Below, one piece after another: positions 22,385-34,828 of a stretch of DNA of 64,000 bases (its first letter is position 1; every line of letters starts with the position of its first letter). The stretch is from Siphonodentalium dalli (taxonomy: Eukaryota; Mollusca; Scaphopoda; Gadilida; Siphonodentaliidae): positions 117,727,509 to 117,791,508 of the forward strand of contig CP136068.1 in assembly GCA_032622095.1 (NCBI GenBank), given 5' to 3'. The position numbers were made by a program, and so were the translations under genes. The notes below the pieces were generated by a model. The model was not told the origin of the DNA. It did no database searches and was given only the letters and a program-made list of their open reading frames with translations.

Positions 22385-24108
22385 TAATATATAAAAACGA
22401 GCGAAAGATTTAACATATACTTATTAGACAAATATCACATCATCGATCGACGGTTCACATCTCATACCCTCCCATACTGACGCAAGCAATACACATATCC
22501 TTTGACATCCTAATGTGTATCCCCGATTTTATCTTAATTAATATATCATACAAGTGTTCTTTGTATGCCTATATATTATATGTATTGCAGGCAGGAAGCC
22601 TAACTCCTTTTGTTAATTGCCAATTGTTTGTTGGAACGGGGCGTTTTGTGCCCCAATCCAATTAGCTATTTTTGCTAATAACATATGTTTAAACTAAGGG
22701 ACACCAACATTGCTAACAACTTGTCACCGACTTCACCAAACTCATCTATGGCAATCGACACGAAACGACACAATTATATAATGGTATATTTTAAGTACTC
22801 CTGAATGACAGCATCGGTGTCAGGGGTGGGGATTCGGGGCACCACCAAAGTTATGGATACGGGTTGATGTTTTGTATTGATAAAGCATGCAGAACAATTT
22901 AGCAAATATTCTTATGTATATCTGTTAACCGATCGAAAATGTATTAGAATATCCAACTTAGAATTTCCCAACGCCCAGAGGTGAAAAGGACGACTCCACT
23001 TATGTATCTTTAAACCGTACCATAATATTCCACCATAGCACGGAGATGACTGTACTTGTATATAAGTTTGGTGGAAACCGGTCATAAGTATAAAACAAAT
23101 TCATCGTCACTGATTCCCCTCCCTTTTTACATCCCTGCAACATACATCGTCACTTTAGTTAATTTTAACTTGCAAAATTATCTTCCTCGTAAAAAGATAC
23201 TATTAGATCCCTTTGGAAGTTGGAACCCTCTATAGATTGGCCCTCGGTGATTCATAAATGGACAGACAGATGGATACATCTGTTCGATGTCCGATTTTTG
23301 AAGTACCGAAATGAGTTGTGATAGCGCATCAGTCTAATAGCTTGTTATATCTTTGGAAAATACAGGGGGGGGGTCGGAAAAAATTTCAGGCACATATGCT
23401 GATTTTTTCCTTTCGACCCTTGTAGCCACCCACCCACCCACTCCCCCCCCCCCCCCCCCGCGTCCAAATTCTTTTCTGTTTTCGGCAGTTTTTTTTCGAC
23501 CATTTTTTGACACCCACCCCCTTATAACACTAAAACAGAGATTTGCGGGGGGGAATTTACTGTAATCAGCTGTATATTAATTTCTGTGGATGTTAACATT
23601 GACATGTAAATAAGAACGAGTCATTTTGGGGTCATTCGGCCAAAATAACATGGCTGCCAGCGGTCATCTTGGATTTCAAAATTCAATCCATTAGAATGGG
23701 CTACAACCTATACTGTTTGTCTGGTCATCATGACATTTTTCATTTATGTTAATATTGACATTCTAAGGCGTTTTAAGCCAAACTCATTGCAAAAAAAGTC
23801 AAAAAGACTTTCATGAAATAAATTTGAGTTGCGACCACCAACCCACCCGGAACCCCCCCCCCCCCCCCTGGAAAATATAGAAAAATTTGAGAAAATTATG
23901 ACGTATAATCTCGGTCCTGGCAACGCTCTGTCAAAATTTAACCACACCTTTAGACTCATGCGGATGCCTATATCTAATTTTGGTAATAATTTGCGGTAAA
24001 GTATTTATTCAATTCTGGTGTCCTCCCCAGACCCTAATCCTTGATAAATGTGTTTATCAATGTAGCTGCCCTCCCCAATCACTGGCCCATACAGGACGCC
24101 ACCTTAAA
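22385..24108. other. Repeat-derived stretch
   Basis: 23040-23280 resembles 24530-24750 (TAAGTTTGGTGGAAA ... CTCGTAAAAAG ... GGACAGACAGAT), probably LINE 3' ends. 23363-23530 resembles the G/C-ended element at 9083-9743 (GGGGGGGTCGGAAAAA, C tracts). 23855-23870 is a poly-C tract. No gene. Confidence 0.55.
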
Positions 24109-24462
24109 CCCTTTACCCAACAGAACGGCCGTGTGCCAATGCATTCTCTTATATATGCGAGTCGACCATAGGTCGCCTCGCATATATAAGAGAATGCATT
24201 GGCTTAACACATTAAAAATTATAAAATTGTTAAAGAATGTAAGAAAAAATGGTATTCTCTTATATATGCGAGGCGACCTATGGTCGACTCGCATATATAA
24301 GAGAATGCATTGGCACAGGGCATAACTGTAACCATCACAATGTGGTCAATGAGCCGGTTCCAATTATATCCATATTTGTATGGTTTATTGAGAAAGACCC
24401 AAGATAATTTAGGCTGTTGCAGCTTTATTTGGCCGTTTTTGGCCGGTTTGTTGGGTAAAGGG
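24109..24462. mobile_element. piggyBac-like MITE (family 2)
   Basis: CCCTTTACCCAACAGAACGG at 24109 and GTTGGGTAAAGGG ending 24462. TTAA is at 24463-24466 on the right; on the left, TTAA is followed by one extra A (24104-24108). Hairpin A 24136-24202. Hairpin B is 5'-truncated (24252-24313), with part of the spacer lost. The right 150 bp carry TTTGGCCGTTTTTGGCCGG. Confidence 0.9.
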
Positions 24463-24466
24463 TTAA

Positions 24467-25011
24467 ACCCGCACCATTATATTTTATTGGAGCAAAGAGA
24501 TGATGTATAAATTTTGGTGTAATCGGCGCCAAAATGTATATATATATAAGTTTGGTGGAAATCGATGACAAAATAATGTCATCAATGTTGCCCTCCCCTT
24601 TACTGTCCCTGACCCGACAGCGTCACTTTATAAATCTAACCTGCACCATTATCTTTCTCGTAAAAAGTGACCCATGTTAGACCCCGTACGAACCTCTAGA
24701 TGGTCCCTCGTTAATTTTTATAGCGGGCAGACAGATTATATATAGACAGACATACAGTTATATACAAGAAAACCATAGTCAGAAATGGTAACGCCACCAA
24801 GATCATATTATTAGCCATAAATAGAAATTATAATAATATGATATAAACTAGCTTTCAAATCCCATGTGGGAAATTTGGATACTTCCATATATCACGTTTT
24901 CCCCGTTTCTCGTGTTATACATTACATTCTTCAAGCTGTCTTTTTTATTACACTAGCTGGTGGGTCCGACTTCGTCCGGGCTGTTTCCCATCTGATTTCC
25001 GGCGAATGGCG
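24467..25011. repeat. LINE-like 3' ends and dispersed repeat
   Basis: 24530-24750 is the second copy of the TAAGTTTGGTGGAAA sequence. 24810-25000 (GCTTTCAAATCCCA.GTGGGAAA, then GACTTCGTCCGGGCTGTTTC) is repeated in inverse orientation at 52385-52630. Confidence 0.7.
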
Positions 25012-25505
25012 CGATTTGACCTTGAATTGACTATTTTGAAAGTCAAGGTCAGGTCGGGGTCATGATTTGACCCGTCTAAAACACTCCCCGGAGAAAAGTA
25101 CTCCTAGGTATCAAATTTCGTCGAAATCAGTCCGTTTTACCCGATTTGACCTTGAATTGACCATTTAGAAGGTCAAGGTCAGGTCGGGGTCACGATTTGA
25201 CCCGTCCAAAACACCCCCTGACAAAAGTACCCCTGGGTTTCAAATTTCGTCGAAATCAATCCGTCTTACCCGATTTGACCTTTGATTGGCCATATTGAAG
25301 GTCAATGTCACGCCGGGGTCACGATTTGACCCGTCCAAAACACTCCCCGGATAAAAGTAGCCATATGTATCAAATTTCGTCGAAATCCGTCCGTTTTACC
25401 CAATTTGACCTTGTCAATTGTCAAGGTGAGGTCGGTCACGATTTGACCCGTCCAAAACACTCCCCGGACACAAGTACCTCTAAGTGTCAAATTTCGTCGA
25501 AATCC
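25012..25505 (+). repeat. Tandem array, four ~130-bp units with AGGTCA-type half-sites
   Basis: Units begin CGATTTGACCTTGAATTGAC, include GGTCAAGGTCAGGTCGGGGT and end AATTTCGTCGAAATC.GTCC. Units 1 and 2 hold an intact TCAAGGTCA; units 3 and 4 are degenerate there. A similar array in inverse orientation is at 51895-52375, with the same flanking repeat, so both are copies of one element. Confidence 0.9.
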
Positions 25506-25529
25506 ATCTTTGATTACCACACGATCGCA

Positions 25530-25903
25530 TGCTTTCCAAAGGGTGTGGTAATATCAATATCAGCACATGTGCTAATCTGTGTCGGACTATTTTATTCAGC
25601 GGGGTAAGACTACAGCTTTTAAAGCGACCCATTTTTACTTTTACATCGACCTAATTACTAGCCTAGTAACCAGGCCAGAAAGGACAGAATCTCTTGGGAT
25701 ATGCATTGACTGAAGTGCGTGATGAAATTGCAAAGGAAAGTAATGGAGGCGATTCCAAATGTGAAAGCGAAGAGAACCCAACACATGACTCTGCTGTGGG
25801 GCATGTAATGACTGAGACGCGTGTTGAAATTTCAAAGGAAAGTAATGCACGTGACTCTATCGGTACGATTGAGTCAGTTACGACACTACCTAATTACCCA
25901 TAA
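25530..25903 (+). other. Possible coding exons of an unidentified gene
   Basis: 25530-25604 reads CFPKGVVISISAHVLICVGL then FYSAG, membrane-segment-like, before a GGTAAGAC donor-like site. 25694-25900 reads a polar tail with two imperfect 35-residue repeats (GYALTEVRDEIAKESNGGDS and GHVMTETRVEISKESNARDS) ending TLPNYP and a stop. No family recognised. It could be the 3' end of a transporter-like gene or a chance ORF in repeats. Confidence 0.25.
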
Positions 25904-27530
25904 TGCAATCCCCCATTGGACAAGAACATATTACACCTGTGGCAATTGCATATAAAATTATGTAGCTTCTCATGTCTCAGCCACAAATAATGATAATCCT
26001 ATTTATTCGATCAACGTATTCGGAAACACACATGAATAGTACAACCACCGGCCCCTGGCACAAATTGGTCATAATACTAAAAGTACATATATATAAGACA
26101 CAGGGGTCTGGAATTATTTTTATTATATAATTTTTAGGGTCACATTCCCCATTTTAAAGAAATAATACCAAGCTTCGTGAAAATGGCTTCAAAATCACTA
26201 TTTTTTCAAAATACCAAATGTGTTGACAGGACTGCCCCTTCCTTAAATATTATAATAGTCTTCAAAACTAACATCCATAAAATAGAATAAAGCAAAACAA
26301 GTTTTAAAAATCTATTCCCAAATTTTTTTTAAATGATAATTTTTTTAAACATCTTCCGACCTGCATGCCCGTCCGTTTGATCACCTATATAATTTATAGC
26401 AAAAGTTATAAACATTATTAGCGCCCTTAATCCCCGGGTTACGTGCATGCTATGACCCAATGTACACATTTTCAGAGGGGTTCAGTCGTTTTGTCGCCTT
26501 TGCCTGACAGACACACGAACTCTATTTTTATAATAGTAAAAGTTAATGCTAATATGTCACTCTACATTTGCACAACCCCGCCATCGCCAGTGTACGCCCG
26601 TGGCATCGGCACAGAAACTGGCCAACATCCCGCGACTGGACGTCACCTTGATATGAATCAAGCATAGTTCCCAGTTTTACTATACGAGTAGGCTGCACTT
26701 TCAAGAATGGACAGTCCGTAGGTAAAATAAAGTCCATCCTGATTACGATACGGCAAACTAACTTCATTTTTATTATTCGATTAATATAAGTCGTTACTCT
26801 TTTCATCATTACTATCAATAAAACACGAATTATGCATGCACGCAAGAAACAGGTCTGTTGTCTTGTGACAAACGCATGGCCAATAGCCTACAGGTTTCTT
26901 TGAAAAGCCGACGAAATTTCTAACAGATGTACACATCGTTTATGAATTTCGTCTGCTTTTCAAAGCCAAAGGCGAAGCAGTTAACCAAACTCCAGACAGA
27001 TGTATCTCATCGTTTCGGGGCGATAGTGTAGAGGGCGCTTAATAGAGTTTGGCAGTTAACGCATTCGATTAATTATCTTCATCCCGGCACTCTGAACCAA
27101 CGGAGCATATCGGTACGATTGAGCCAGGGTACAAAACATAATTTTCCCCACAGTGATATGAAAAACTGTAAAACAACTTACACCACCTTGTGGCATAATA
27201 AGGATACAAGCGTTCACCTGCGTGTACGTACAGGTAGGACTTGGACGAATATAATGTTTGATGAGGATGTATCGGAACAAGGTGGCATTCCTGCACGTTT
27301 TTGAAACGTGCTTTTCACTTATACTTACATTTGTAAGGGGGTTATATTTCATATCGTCGCGTGAGTGTCACGCGATGACGATATATTCAAACCTGTCTGT
27401 ACTGGTTGGTTGTTTTTGTTTTATTTAATTTTTTTGTTTTGGTGTTTGCTTTGCATGTGTAACTGGGTCGGTGCTATAGTGTAGTTAACAATGTGATTTT
27501 CGGAATAATACAAAATATTCAGAGATCAAA
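25904..27530. other. Non-coding stretch
   Basis: 26892-26962 is a stem-loop (CTTTGAAAAGCCGACGAAAT against AATTTCGTCTGCTTTTCAAAG-like sequence) whose first arm resembles the start of the 39-bp minisatellite. No credible gene. Confidence 0.55.
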
Positions 27531-27758
27531 ATGAAAATAGAGAATTATCTAATTAAATTACCTACAACAGACGCACTGAGATTGTTGCGATTTAAATGTT
27601 CAAATCACTATTTACCAATCGAAACGGGGTCATGGAATTATATACCGCTCAAAGATAGGTTATGTAAAATGTCATCAAAATATAATTGGCGACGAATACC
27701 ATTATATTACGGTGTGATGTGTTGCAGTCTGATATTGTTTATTGACCTCCAAGTATGA
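27531..27758 (+). pseudogene. LINE ORF2 tail fragment
   Basis: Plus-strand frame reads MKIENYLIKLPTTDALRLLR, FKCSNHYLPIETGSWNYIPL, KDRLCKM, the conserved 'RxxxH.LPIE.G.W..I...R.C' stretch of LINE C-termini, then degrades before the zinc-knuckle. A small truncated copy. Confidence 0.7.
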
Positions 27759-27899
27759 AGAGCATATATACATATCAGTTACAGAAAGTGTGTGGTAACG
27801 AGACCAGCAGCTATTTACAAGGAAGAACATTGTATACATAAATTGAAAAGAGGTGTACATTGTGTGTAATGGTAACATCCCGCAAGTGTCATGTGAATG

Positions 27900-28670
27900 T
27901 CATCTTTCAATTTCCGGGGCGAATTAGTTGACAGCCAACATACATAAATGCAGCAGATGCGACGATGAGCTGCTCCCATGACTCAGTCGGGATATGACGA
28001 CCAAGCTGGGTACTGCCAAGTAATAGCGCATTTAAACGAACAGTGATCTATTTAGAAGTCTAGCAAGATTTTTCAGTTCCAAACTCCTGTTAGAATGGGC
28101 AGCGAGAAGTCGCCACACACTCCAGACTGAGAGAGGCTGGTTATGGATAAGGAGAAGATTAGCAGAGCGACCATTAGCACCCACTGCTGAAGTCCATGCA
28201 TCACAATAGTGAGCTCTTATGGTCGACTTGACGAGTTGCTTCCAAACGGTCTTCTTTGGGAAGGATCCAGCAGATAAGAATTATTGAAGCTAAGAAGACA
28301 GATTGTACACTTCTAGAACATCGATGACGTCTTTCACATAACCGGTGGTATTCGCACTGAATAAATTGTGCATTTAGAGGTTTTTCAGGAAAATTCGCAA
28401 AGGAAAGTCTCGAGTCGCAGGCAAGTGGATAGTTCGCCGAGGAAGAGAAGTTTTCTCATGTGTAGTTGGTGACTCATCTGTAGAACTCCCAGGAGACTGA
28501 GTGAGAGGTTTGTACTCGCCCTTGTTGGAAGATTATGGATGTGCTTTATACATGTACGTAAACCCTTTCCAATTGTACAGAGAGCGTTGTCATCTGTTGA
28601 ATATAGGAGTTCAGAGCCATAAAGAGCAATTGGAAGCACAACCGTGTGTAGGAGATTATTCATTATGTCC
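27900..28670 (-). pseudogene. Diverged LINE reverse-transcriptase C-terminal region
   Basis: Minus-strand frame 28663-28385 reads VVLPIALYGSELLYSTDD, HNLPTRASTNLSLSLLGVLQ and LHMRKLLFLGELS, which match the region after the RT thumb in LINE ORF2. Further frames down to 27900 contain LLLGSTQLGRHIPTESWEQL-like remnants with stops and shifts. The YADD core is not present. Confidence 0.65.
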
Positions 28671-29177
28671 AGGAAACTGAGTTAATTTATACGGAAAATA
28701 TAATTAATATTAGACCGGCCCCCAGATGAGGGTAGTGTCACACGAAAGGGTAGAAATTTTTACGCTATCTCCAATTATCCTTGCCCCATGGGGGTTCCAA
28801 AACACTGAGGTATCCAGGGCGGAGCTGGTGGAAAATATATTTTTTTTACCTTTTTGGTGTTTTTGACCTGCAAATTTCAGTATAATCAGGAAAACCAATA
28901 AAATAAGACAAATGTTGAATAAAATATACTTGAATGTCAGATATTTATTCTATCTGGGTTGCTTAACCTTTATGATGTGCAAAAAGTTATATTATCCAAC
29001 AATATTTGTGAAAAATTTACGAAAATGCAAAAAAAATGCATAAATTGCAGTGCTTTTTCAAAAAGGTTTTACAGAAGATTTCCTATAAAATTTTCATTTT
29101 GTAGTATAAAGCTCTCATTGGTACATCATAATGTGCAGCAATATATACCTGATTTAATAAGATCAACATCACAAGAA

Positions 29178-31219
29178 ATGATAGGATAGGATAGGATAGG
29201 ATAATTTTATTTACAATACACATACATGGAAAGTACAATTACAAATAAATATAATATTAATAGACTATACATGTATATTGCTAGGGGTGATATAGTCATG
29301 GCTGACTGTCTTCCTCTCACCCCTGGATGTAGCGACAGATTATATGATGAAGATGGCCGAATTAACTTGATTGTTTTCAGGTTACGTTTATCGTGTGCAG
29401 ACTGGGTTTTTAATATATAGGCGTTGTTAGGGCGATGGTACGAAAAGTGGTTCATATGTATGTATGGGTACCTACTTGGTCGATATAATTAATGATTACT
29501 ATGAATATACATGTGTGAGTGGAACCGAGTAGGAATAATGTGAGTGAGGTTTTGGGAATTGTTTTTTTTTTCTCCTTTTTTTTTCTCAATTAACATGCAT
29601 ACTAGAGTGAATTTTGTTTTGTATTGTTTGTTTGTTTTGTTTATTTTGTTATCAGAAAATTATGTATCGTTTGTGCAATCAGGGCATCTTTGGTTTTTGC
29701 ATCGCACGCTCGCTGAATAGGTATTAATGATATCCGTTTTCAAACGTTTTCGGAACACATGTCTTGATTGTTTAGAGGTATATTTACTTTCTAGGGAATT
29801 CCACATAAAGGGGAATGAATGGTATGGGAGAACTTTAGAAAAAGAGATGGTCCTGAATTTTGTTTGTACTATAGAATTAGGTTGTCGTCTATTTGGTTCT
29901 GCTCTCTTGTCATACATACCAGAAAAAGACACCGGTAAGCGATCGTAGTACCAATCATGCATGAAAATGGATGCATGTAATAAATGTAAATCATCTATTT
30001 TTAAAATGTTTTCTTGTTTGAAAAGAGGATCGGTGTGACTTCTATATTTTTTGTTACATATAATTCTGATGGCTCGTTTTTGTAATAAATATAGTTTCTT
30101 CACTGCCGATACATGTCCCCATATTTGGATGCCATAAACTAAGTGGCTTTGAATTAGGGCGAAGTATAATGTTTTGAGAGCCTTGCTCGGGAGAAAATGT
30201 TTAACTTTATTAATGCAATAAATTGCATGTGCCATTTTTGACCATACAATAGAAATGTGTTTATTAAAGGTCAGGTTTTCATCTATATGGATACCTACAA
30301 ATTTGGCAGACGATTCGTTCCGCATGTTCCCTATCCGTCGAAGTTCGGCTCCATTGAGATATATTTTAATTGTATTCCATTTTTTGTCATTGTTTTGTGG
30401 ATGCAAGAGCATATAATTGCTTTTGTTAGCATTGATGGCTAGTTTGTTGCAGCAACACCAGTCAGATAGATTTCTTAATTCGTTATTGACATAACTTTGG
30501 ATTAACGCTTCATTTTGTCCACTGGCCATAAGGGTTGTATCGTCGGCATATGATAAGAGATCCATAGTAGTTGAATTTGACATATCATTCACGTAGAGGA
30601 GAAAAATTATGGGCCCGAGTAAGGACCCCTGAGGAACACCACATGATGTTTTAATGAGATTTGACTTGCTTCCATTGAATTCTACGTAGTGTTGTCTCTC
30701 ATTGAGATAGCATCGAAACTAGTTGTTTGCCATGCCTCTAATTCCATAATGTTCAAATTTTGTAAGTAAGATTTCGTGGTTTATTGTGTCAAAAGCTTTG
30801 GACAGATCAAGAAAAGGGGCTACGGTGGAATCTTTCGTGGGCTTGTCGTTATTTTTCACAACATGATCCAGTAGATGAATGATGGGATGAAAAGTTGAAT
30901 GGTTTGGGCGAAATCCGTACTGATGTTTAAATAAGATTTCGATTCATTAAGAAAATCAACTAAACGTTTTTGCATGAGTTTTTCGAGTAGTTTAGAAAAT
31001 GCGGGAAGAATGCTTATTGGACGATAATTGTTTATATCCCCCTTGTCACTATTTTTCGGTATTGGTACAACTTTAGCTATTTTCATTTTGTTGGGAACAT
31101 GACCTTGTTTGAACGACAAGTTGAATATATGCTTTAATGCTGGTGCTACAGAAAATATGGTTTCCTTCATCAGTTTTGTAGATATTCCATTGAAGTCACT
31201 GCTGGTTTTTTCATTCATT
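29178..31219 (-). mobile_element. Jockey/CR1-group LINE, 5'-truncated and broken
   Basis: RT domain on the minus strand. 31218-30856 carries NYRPISILPAFSKLLEKLMQ. After a 1-nt frame change near 30950 comes [13 protein letters not shown] and [15 protein letters not shown], then an in-frame TAG at 30721-30719 (probably a former Trp codon), GVPQGSLLGPIIFLLYVNDM and the catalytic YADD at about 30550. The thumb and C-terminal region continue to 29660. The 3' end is a (TATCC)n tail read on the minus strand (29178-29202). It is inserted in the left arm of the fold-back; the right arm shows the unbroken sequence. Confidence 0.88.
29660..31218 (-). pseudogene. Reverse transcriptase of the LINE (frameshift and stop)
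   Basis: Two frames cover RT motifs 1-7: fingers (PIPKNSDKGDINNYRPISIL), motif A (LSKAFDTIN), motif B (GVPQGSLLGP), motif C (YADD), then the LSDWCCCNKLAINANKSNYM segment typical of Jockey/CR1/Daphne-like elements. A one-base change near 30950 and a TAG at 30721-30719 interrupt it. The endonuclease domain upstream is absent. Confidence 0.88.
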
Positions 31220-31756
31220 GAGTAGCAAGTTAAAGATATCCAACAAGCCGAGATATTTCCAAAAACTTAACCCACCCCCGTAAAACCGATTTTCTATCTG
31301 AAATTACCTCTCAAGTCAGAATAGCCCGTTTTCGTTCCGTTTTATTAACCAATTCAGAATCGTATCATATATCATGGAACTAGGATGTATCTGAGGAGGT
31401 TTATGTTATGGTAGAGTCTATTTTTGTTTAAATCTTTGATTTTTTGGGGGTAAATTGGCTAAAATTTTGATTATTTTTAAGTGAAAAAGTTCTGAACAAT
31501 TCCCATGATTTTGTCAGCTTTATGGATACAGCTGCACAACATGCACCACCATAAGCATAAATTCATCCCCAATATCAGACATGAAATGCTATAACCATGC
31601 ACTGGACCAGAATTAAGAAATAAAGTAAAACTTAACGGGTCCTACCCCAAGATAGTGTTCTCAATGCTTTCAATTTTATCCTATACTAAACTCGAAAGGT
31701 CGTTCATACTAGTTGATAGAATTCATATAATAAATTGCAATAGTTCTGCCCACGGA

Positions 31757-31990
31757 TTATGCAATCTCATCTGTGGTTGATTTGGCAACGGTTCCAAGTC
31801 TCCACTGTTTTGCTATCATGTTGGCTCGTTTTGAGTGTAGAATTAAAGATTCCTCACATGGTGGAAGTGCAGAAAGATCAAGTACCTTCTGTTGATTCTC
31901 TAACTTCTGCTGGAACATTATCCGCTTAGCTTTATTTTCTCGAACATTGAACTTATAAGGCAAACTACTCGAGTGTAGTAAGCGTGTCAC
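31757..31990 (-). pseudogene. Outward-reading coding relic in the left fold-back arm
   Basis: Reads VLDLSALPPCEESLILHSKR and ANMIAKQWRLG on the minus strand. The same peptide (LSALPPCEKSLILHSKRANM) is encoded on the plus strand of the right arm at 34757-34828. The LPPC...L..H..R.N..A..W pattern occurs in proteins of invertebrate mobile elements. I cannot name the family securely. Confidence 0.5.
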
Positions 31991-32289
31991 TGTCCAAAAC
32001 CCAATTCATTCCTAAATATGCCATGACTTTCATATATTTTGATCGTCTTTCCAGCAACTTCCAGACAAGTTTTTTTTCCTTTTTGGAAGGTAATCATTAC
32101 CCGTGATTGAATGGAACCCAATAAGTCTATTCGTCTGTACATTTGACATTTCGATATCACTGACTTGAATCACCTGCCCATTAACATCAAAATTGATTAA
32201 CTATTATCAGGGGGAAATTATTTAACGTTTCCACCATCGTGCAAAAACGCCATCAAGATGGAGAACTCTCTGACATGACCTCTCTATCG

Positions 32290-33860
32290 ATTAATATATC
32301 ATTGAGTTATTGTGGAAAGCAATAGCAACCCAAGGTGCACATGTACAACCAACACAGTAACATACAGTCACTCCATATATGCACATAAACATCACACAAA
32401 TGACTAGATAGTGACTTACTATATACAGATACACCTGACCCATGACCATATAGTCACTCCATGTATACCTATTCACCACTTTCATGATCATAAGTCAATC
32501 CTTGTATAACTATTCATCTCACCATTGGCCATACGGTCAATCCCCGTATACCGATTCGCCATGGCAACACTAGCAAATTCAAGATAAATATATACACCCA
32601 TCCATGACCATAGAGTCACTCCATGTATACATATGCATCTCACCATTGGCCATATAGCCTCTCGTTTTATATACGTACCCCTCACCCATGACCATATATA
32701 TCCAACATTGTGTATACATGTACACCCCACACATGCCCATACAGCCATGAGTCACCATGCAGGCACAAAATGTATACTAATACACCTGATCCATGACCAT
32801 ATAGTCACCCCCTGTGTACCTATTCAACACATTCATGATCATACAGTCAATCATTGTATACCCGGTACCTATTCACCTCACCATTGGTCATATGTCACTC
32901 GCTGTATACATGTTCACCAAACCCAGTGTAAAATAGCCACGCAAGATATACATATACCCCCAACCATGACCATAGAATCACTCCTGGTAAACATATGCAC
33001 CTCACTAATGGCGATATAGCCACTCACTTTAGTCTTTATACACATACCTCTCCATAACATACAGCCACATTTTTGTATACCCGTACACCCTACACATTAC
33101 CATACAGCCATGCAGGCAGACCAGGTAAACTCCTACACATGACCATGACCATATAGTCACTCCCTGTATACCTATTCACCACATTCATGATCACACAGTC
33201 ACTCCTTGTATACCTGTTCACCTCACCATTGACCATACAGTCACTCCCTGAAAACATATTCACATTACTTTTGGCCATAGAGTCACTCACTGTATACATA
33301 TTTGCCACGTCAATGGTCATATAGCCACTCGATATATACATATACATCCACACATGACCATACACACGCTTGTCAATGACCATTCAGTATACATCAGGTA
33401 CACATATACACATTATGACTACTGCCATTCCATGTACACACCTGTACGCATTACACATATCTGCACATCTATTTATCCATTCACCCCACCCATGATCACA
33501 CAGACAACACATTTATACATATACACCTACCTGTGACAATACAGCCACACAAGGTACATATGTACATCCCACCCATGACCATACAGTCAATCCATATATA
33601 CATAAACACACATATGGCTGATGATATGACCATGCAGGTACCGTGCTCTCGTTATTTACACAAACCACAGCAATGCTCATTGAGCCACATTGTGTACACC
33701 TGTACTGGGTAGTCATAACAATACAGCCACTCCCTGTATACATATGCACCTCACCCATGACCATACACTACACCTATCCAAATCATTATGACCATACAAT
33801 AATTCCCTTTATACATATTCACCTCACCTACGACCACATATAACTCCCTGGTGTCCATGT
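32290..33860. repeat. Degenerate ~50-bp tandem repeat at the fold-back centre
   Basis: Some 28-30 diverged units of the type CCATGACCATATAGTCACTC followed by TGTATACCTATTCACC. Units vary in length and sequence. Both strands show spurious ORFs rich in His, Tyr and Met. Confidence 0.85.
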
Positions 33861-34756
33861 TGACATCCACCCTGTATCATGTTGATCAATCTTTGTCCTA
33901 ATAGGCCAGAATAGCCACAGATTATGATTCATTTCAGTTCCATTTCAAAGTTTTGCACATTTATTAAAAAAATATATAGCCAGTATCCAAAAAGAGGTTC
34001 TCGAAAAAAAACAACAAATAAGGCAACTTTTAAATTAATTTGTTATGCTCCATAAGGAAATGGGACAACCAGAATAGAACATTTAGTTGATTAGCCAACA
34101 TGTAAAATAACCAAGTGAGTCACAATTTGCTATATTTTCGGAAACGCAGAGAATAATGTTCGGGATATATTTAAATAAATGGTTGCCATTTTGGAAGCCA
34201 TTTTGAGTGATTTGGTTTATAAACACATTACTGTGGCACATTTAAGGTAGATCAAAACAATAAACACCTTTCATACCAAACATAGTTACATTTTACTTGA
34301 AAATTTTTGTACCGTTATTTATGTCAAGTTTGTGAGAGAGAAATCCAATATTTCTGGTAATGTCAGTGGTGACAATAGTAAAAATTAACTAAGGTGCATC
34401 AGACATGTTAGTATTCAATGTATAGCAGTCAGAATAGCCAATTTTATACATCAACCACAACTTGTAAGCGATTGCGGGACACGCTGGGTCAATATCTACC
34501 ATTTCCACATTTTGGCAGCCCAATATACAGAAGAATTCAGTTGTTGGATTCCATTCCTTCACAGGTAATAATTACCTTTCATCGTTGTTCCGATGGCTTA
34601 TTTAGGAACGAATTTGGTTTTGGATAGTGACACGCTTAATACAATCAAGGAGTTAACATGTGCCTTATACATGTATGGTCCACATTTGAGAAAATTGAAT
34701 TAAGCTAGGGGGTAAAGTTTCAGCAGAAGTTCGAGAATCAGCAAAAGGTAGTTGAT

Positions 34757-34828
34757 CTTTCTGCACTTCCACCATGTGAGAAATCTTTAATTCTACACTC
34801 AAAACGAGCCAACATGATGGCAACACAG
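34757..34828 (+). pseudogene. Outward-reading coding relic in the right fold-back arm
   Basis: DLSALPPCEKSLILHSKRAN then MMATQ and a stop; the mirror of the left-arm relic. It is shorter because of a stop after 24 residues. Confidence 0.5.

Noticed and set aside
32291-33843. His/Tyr-rich ORFs on both strands
   Set aside because: Products of the degenerate 50-bp tandem repeat inside the fold-back element.
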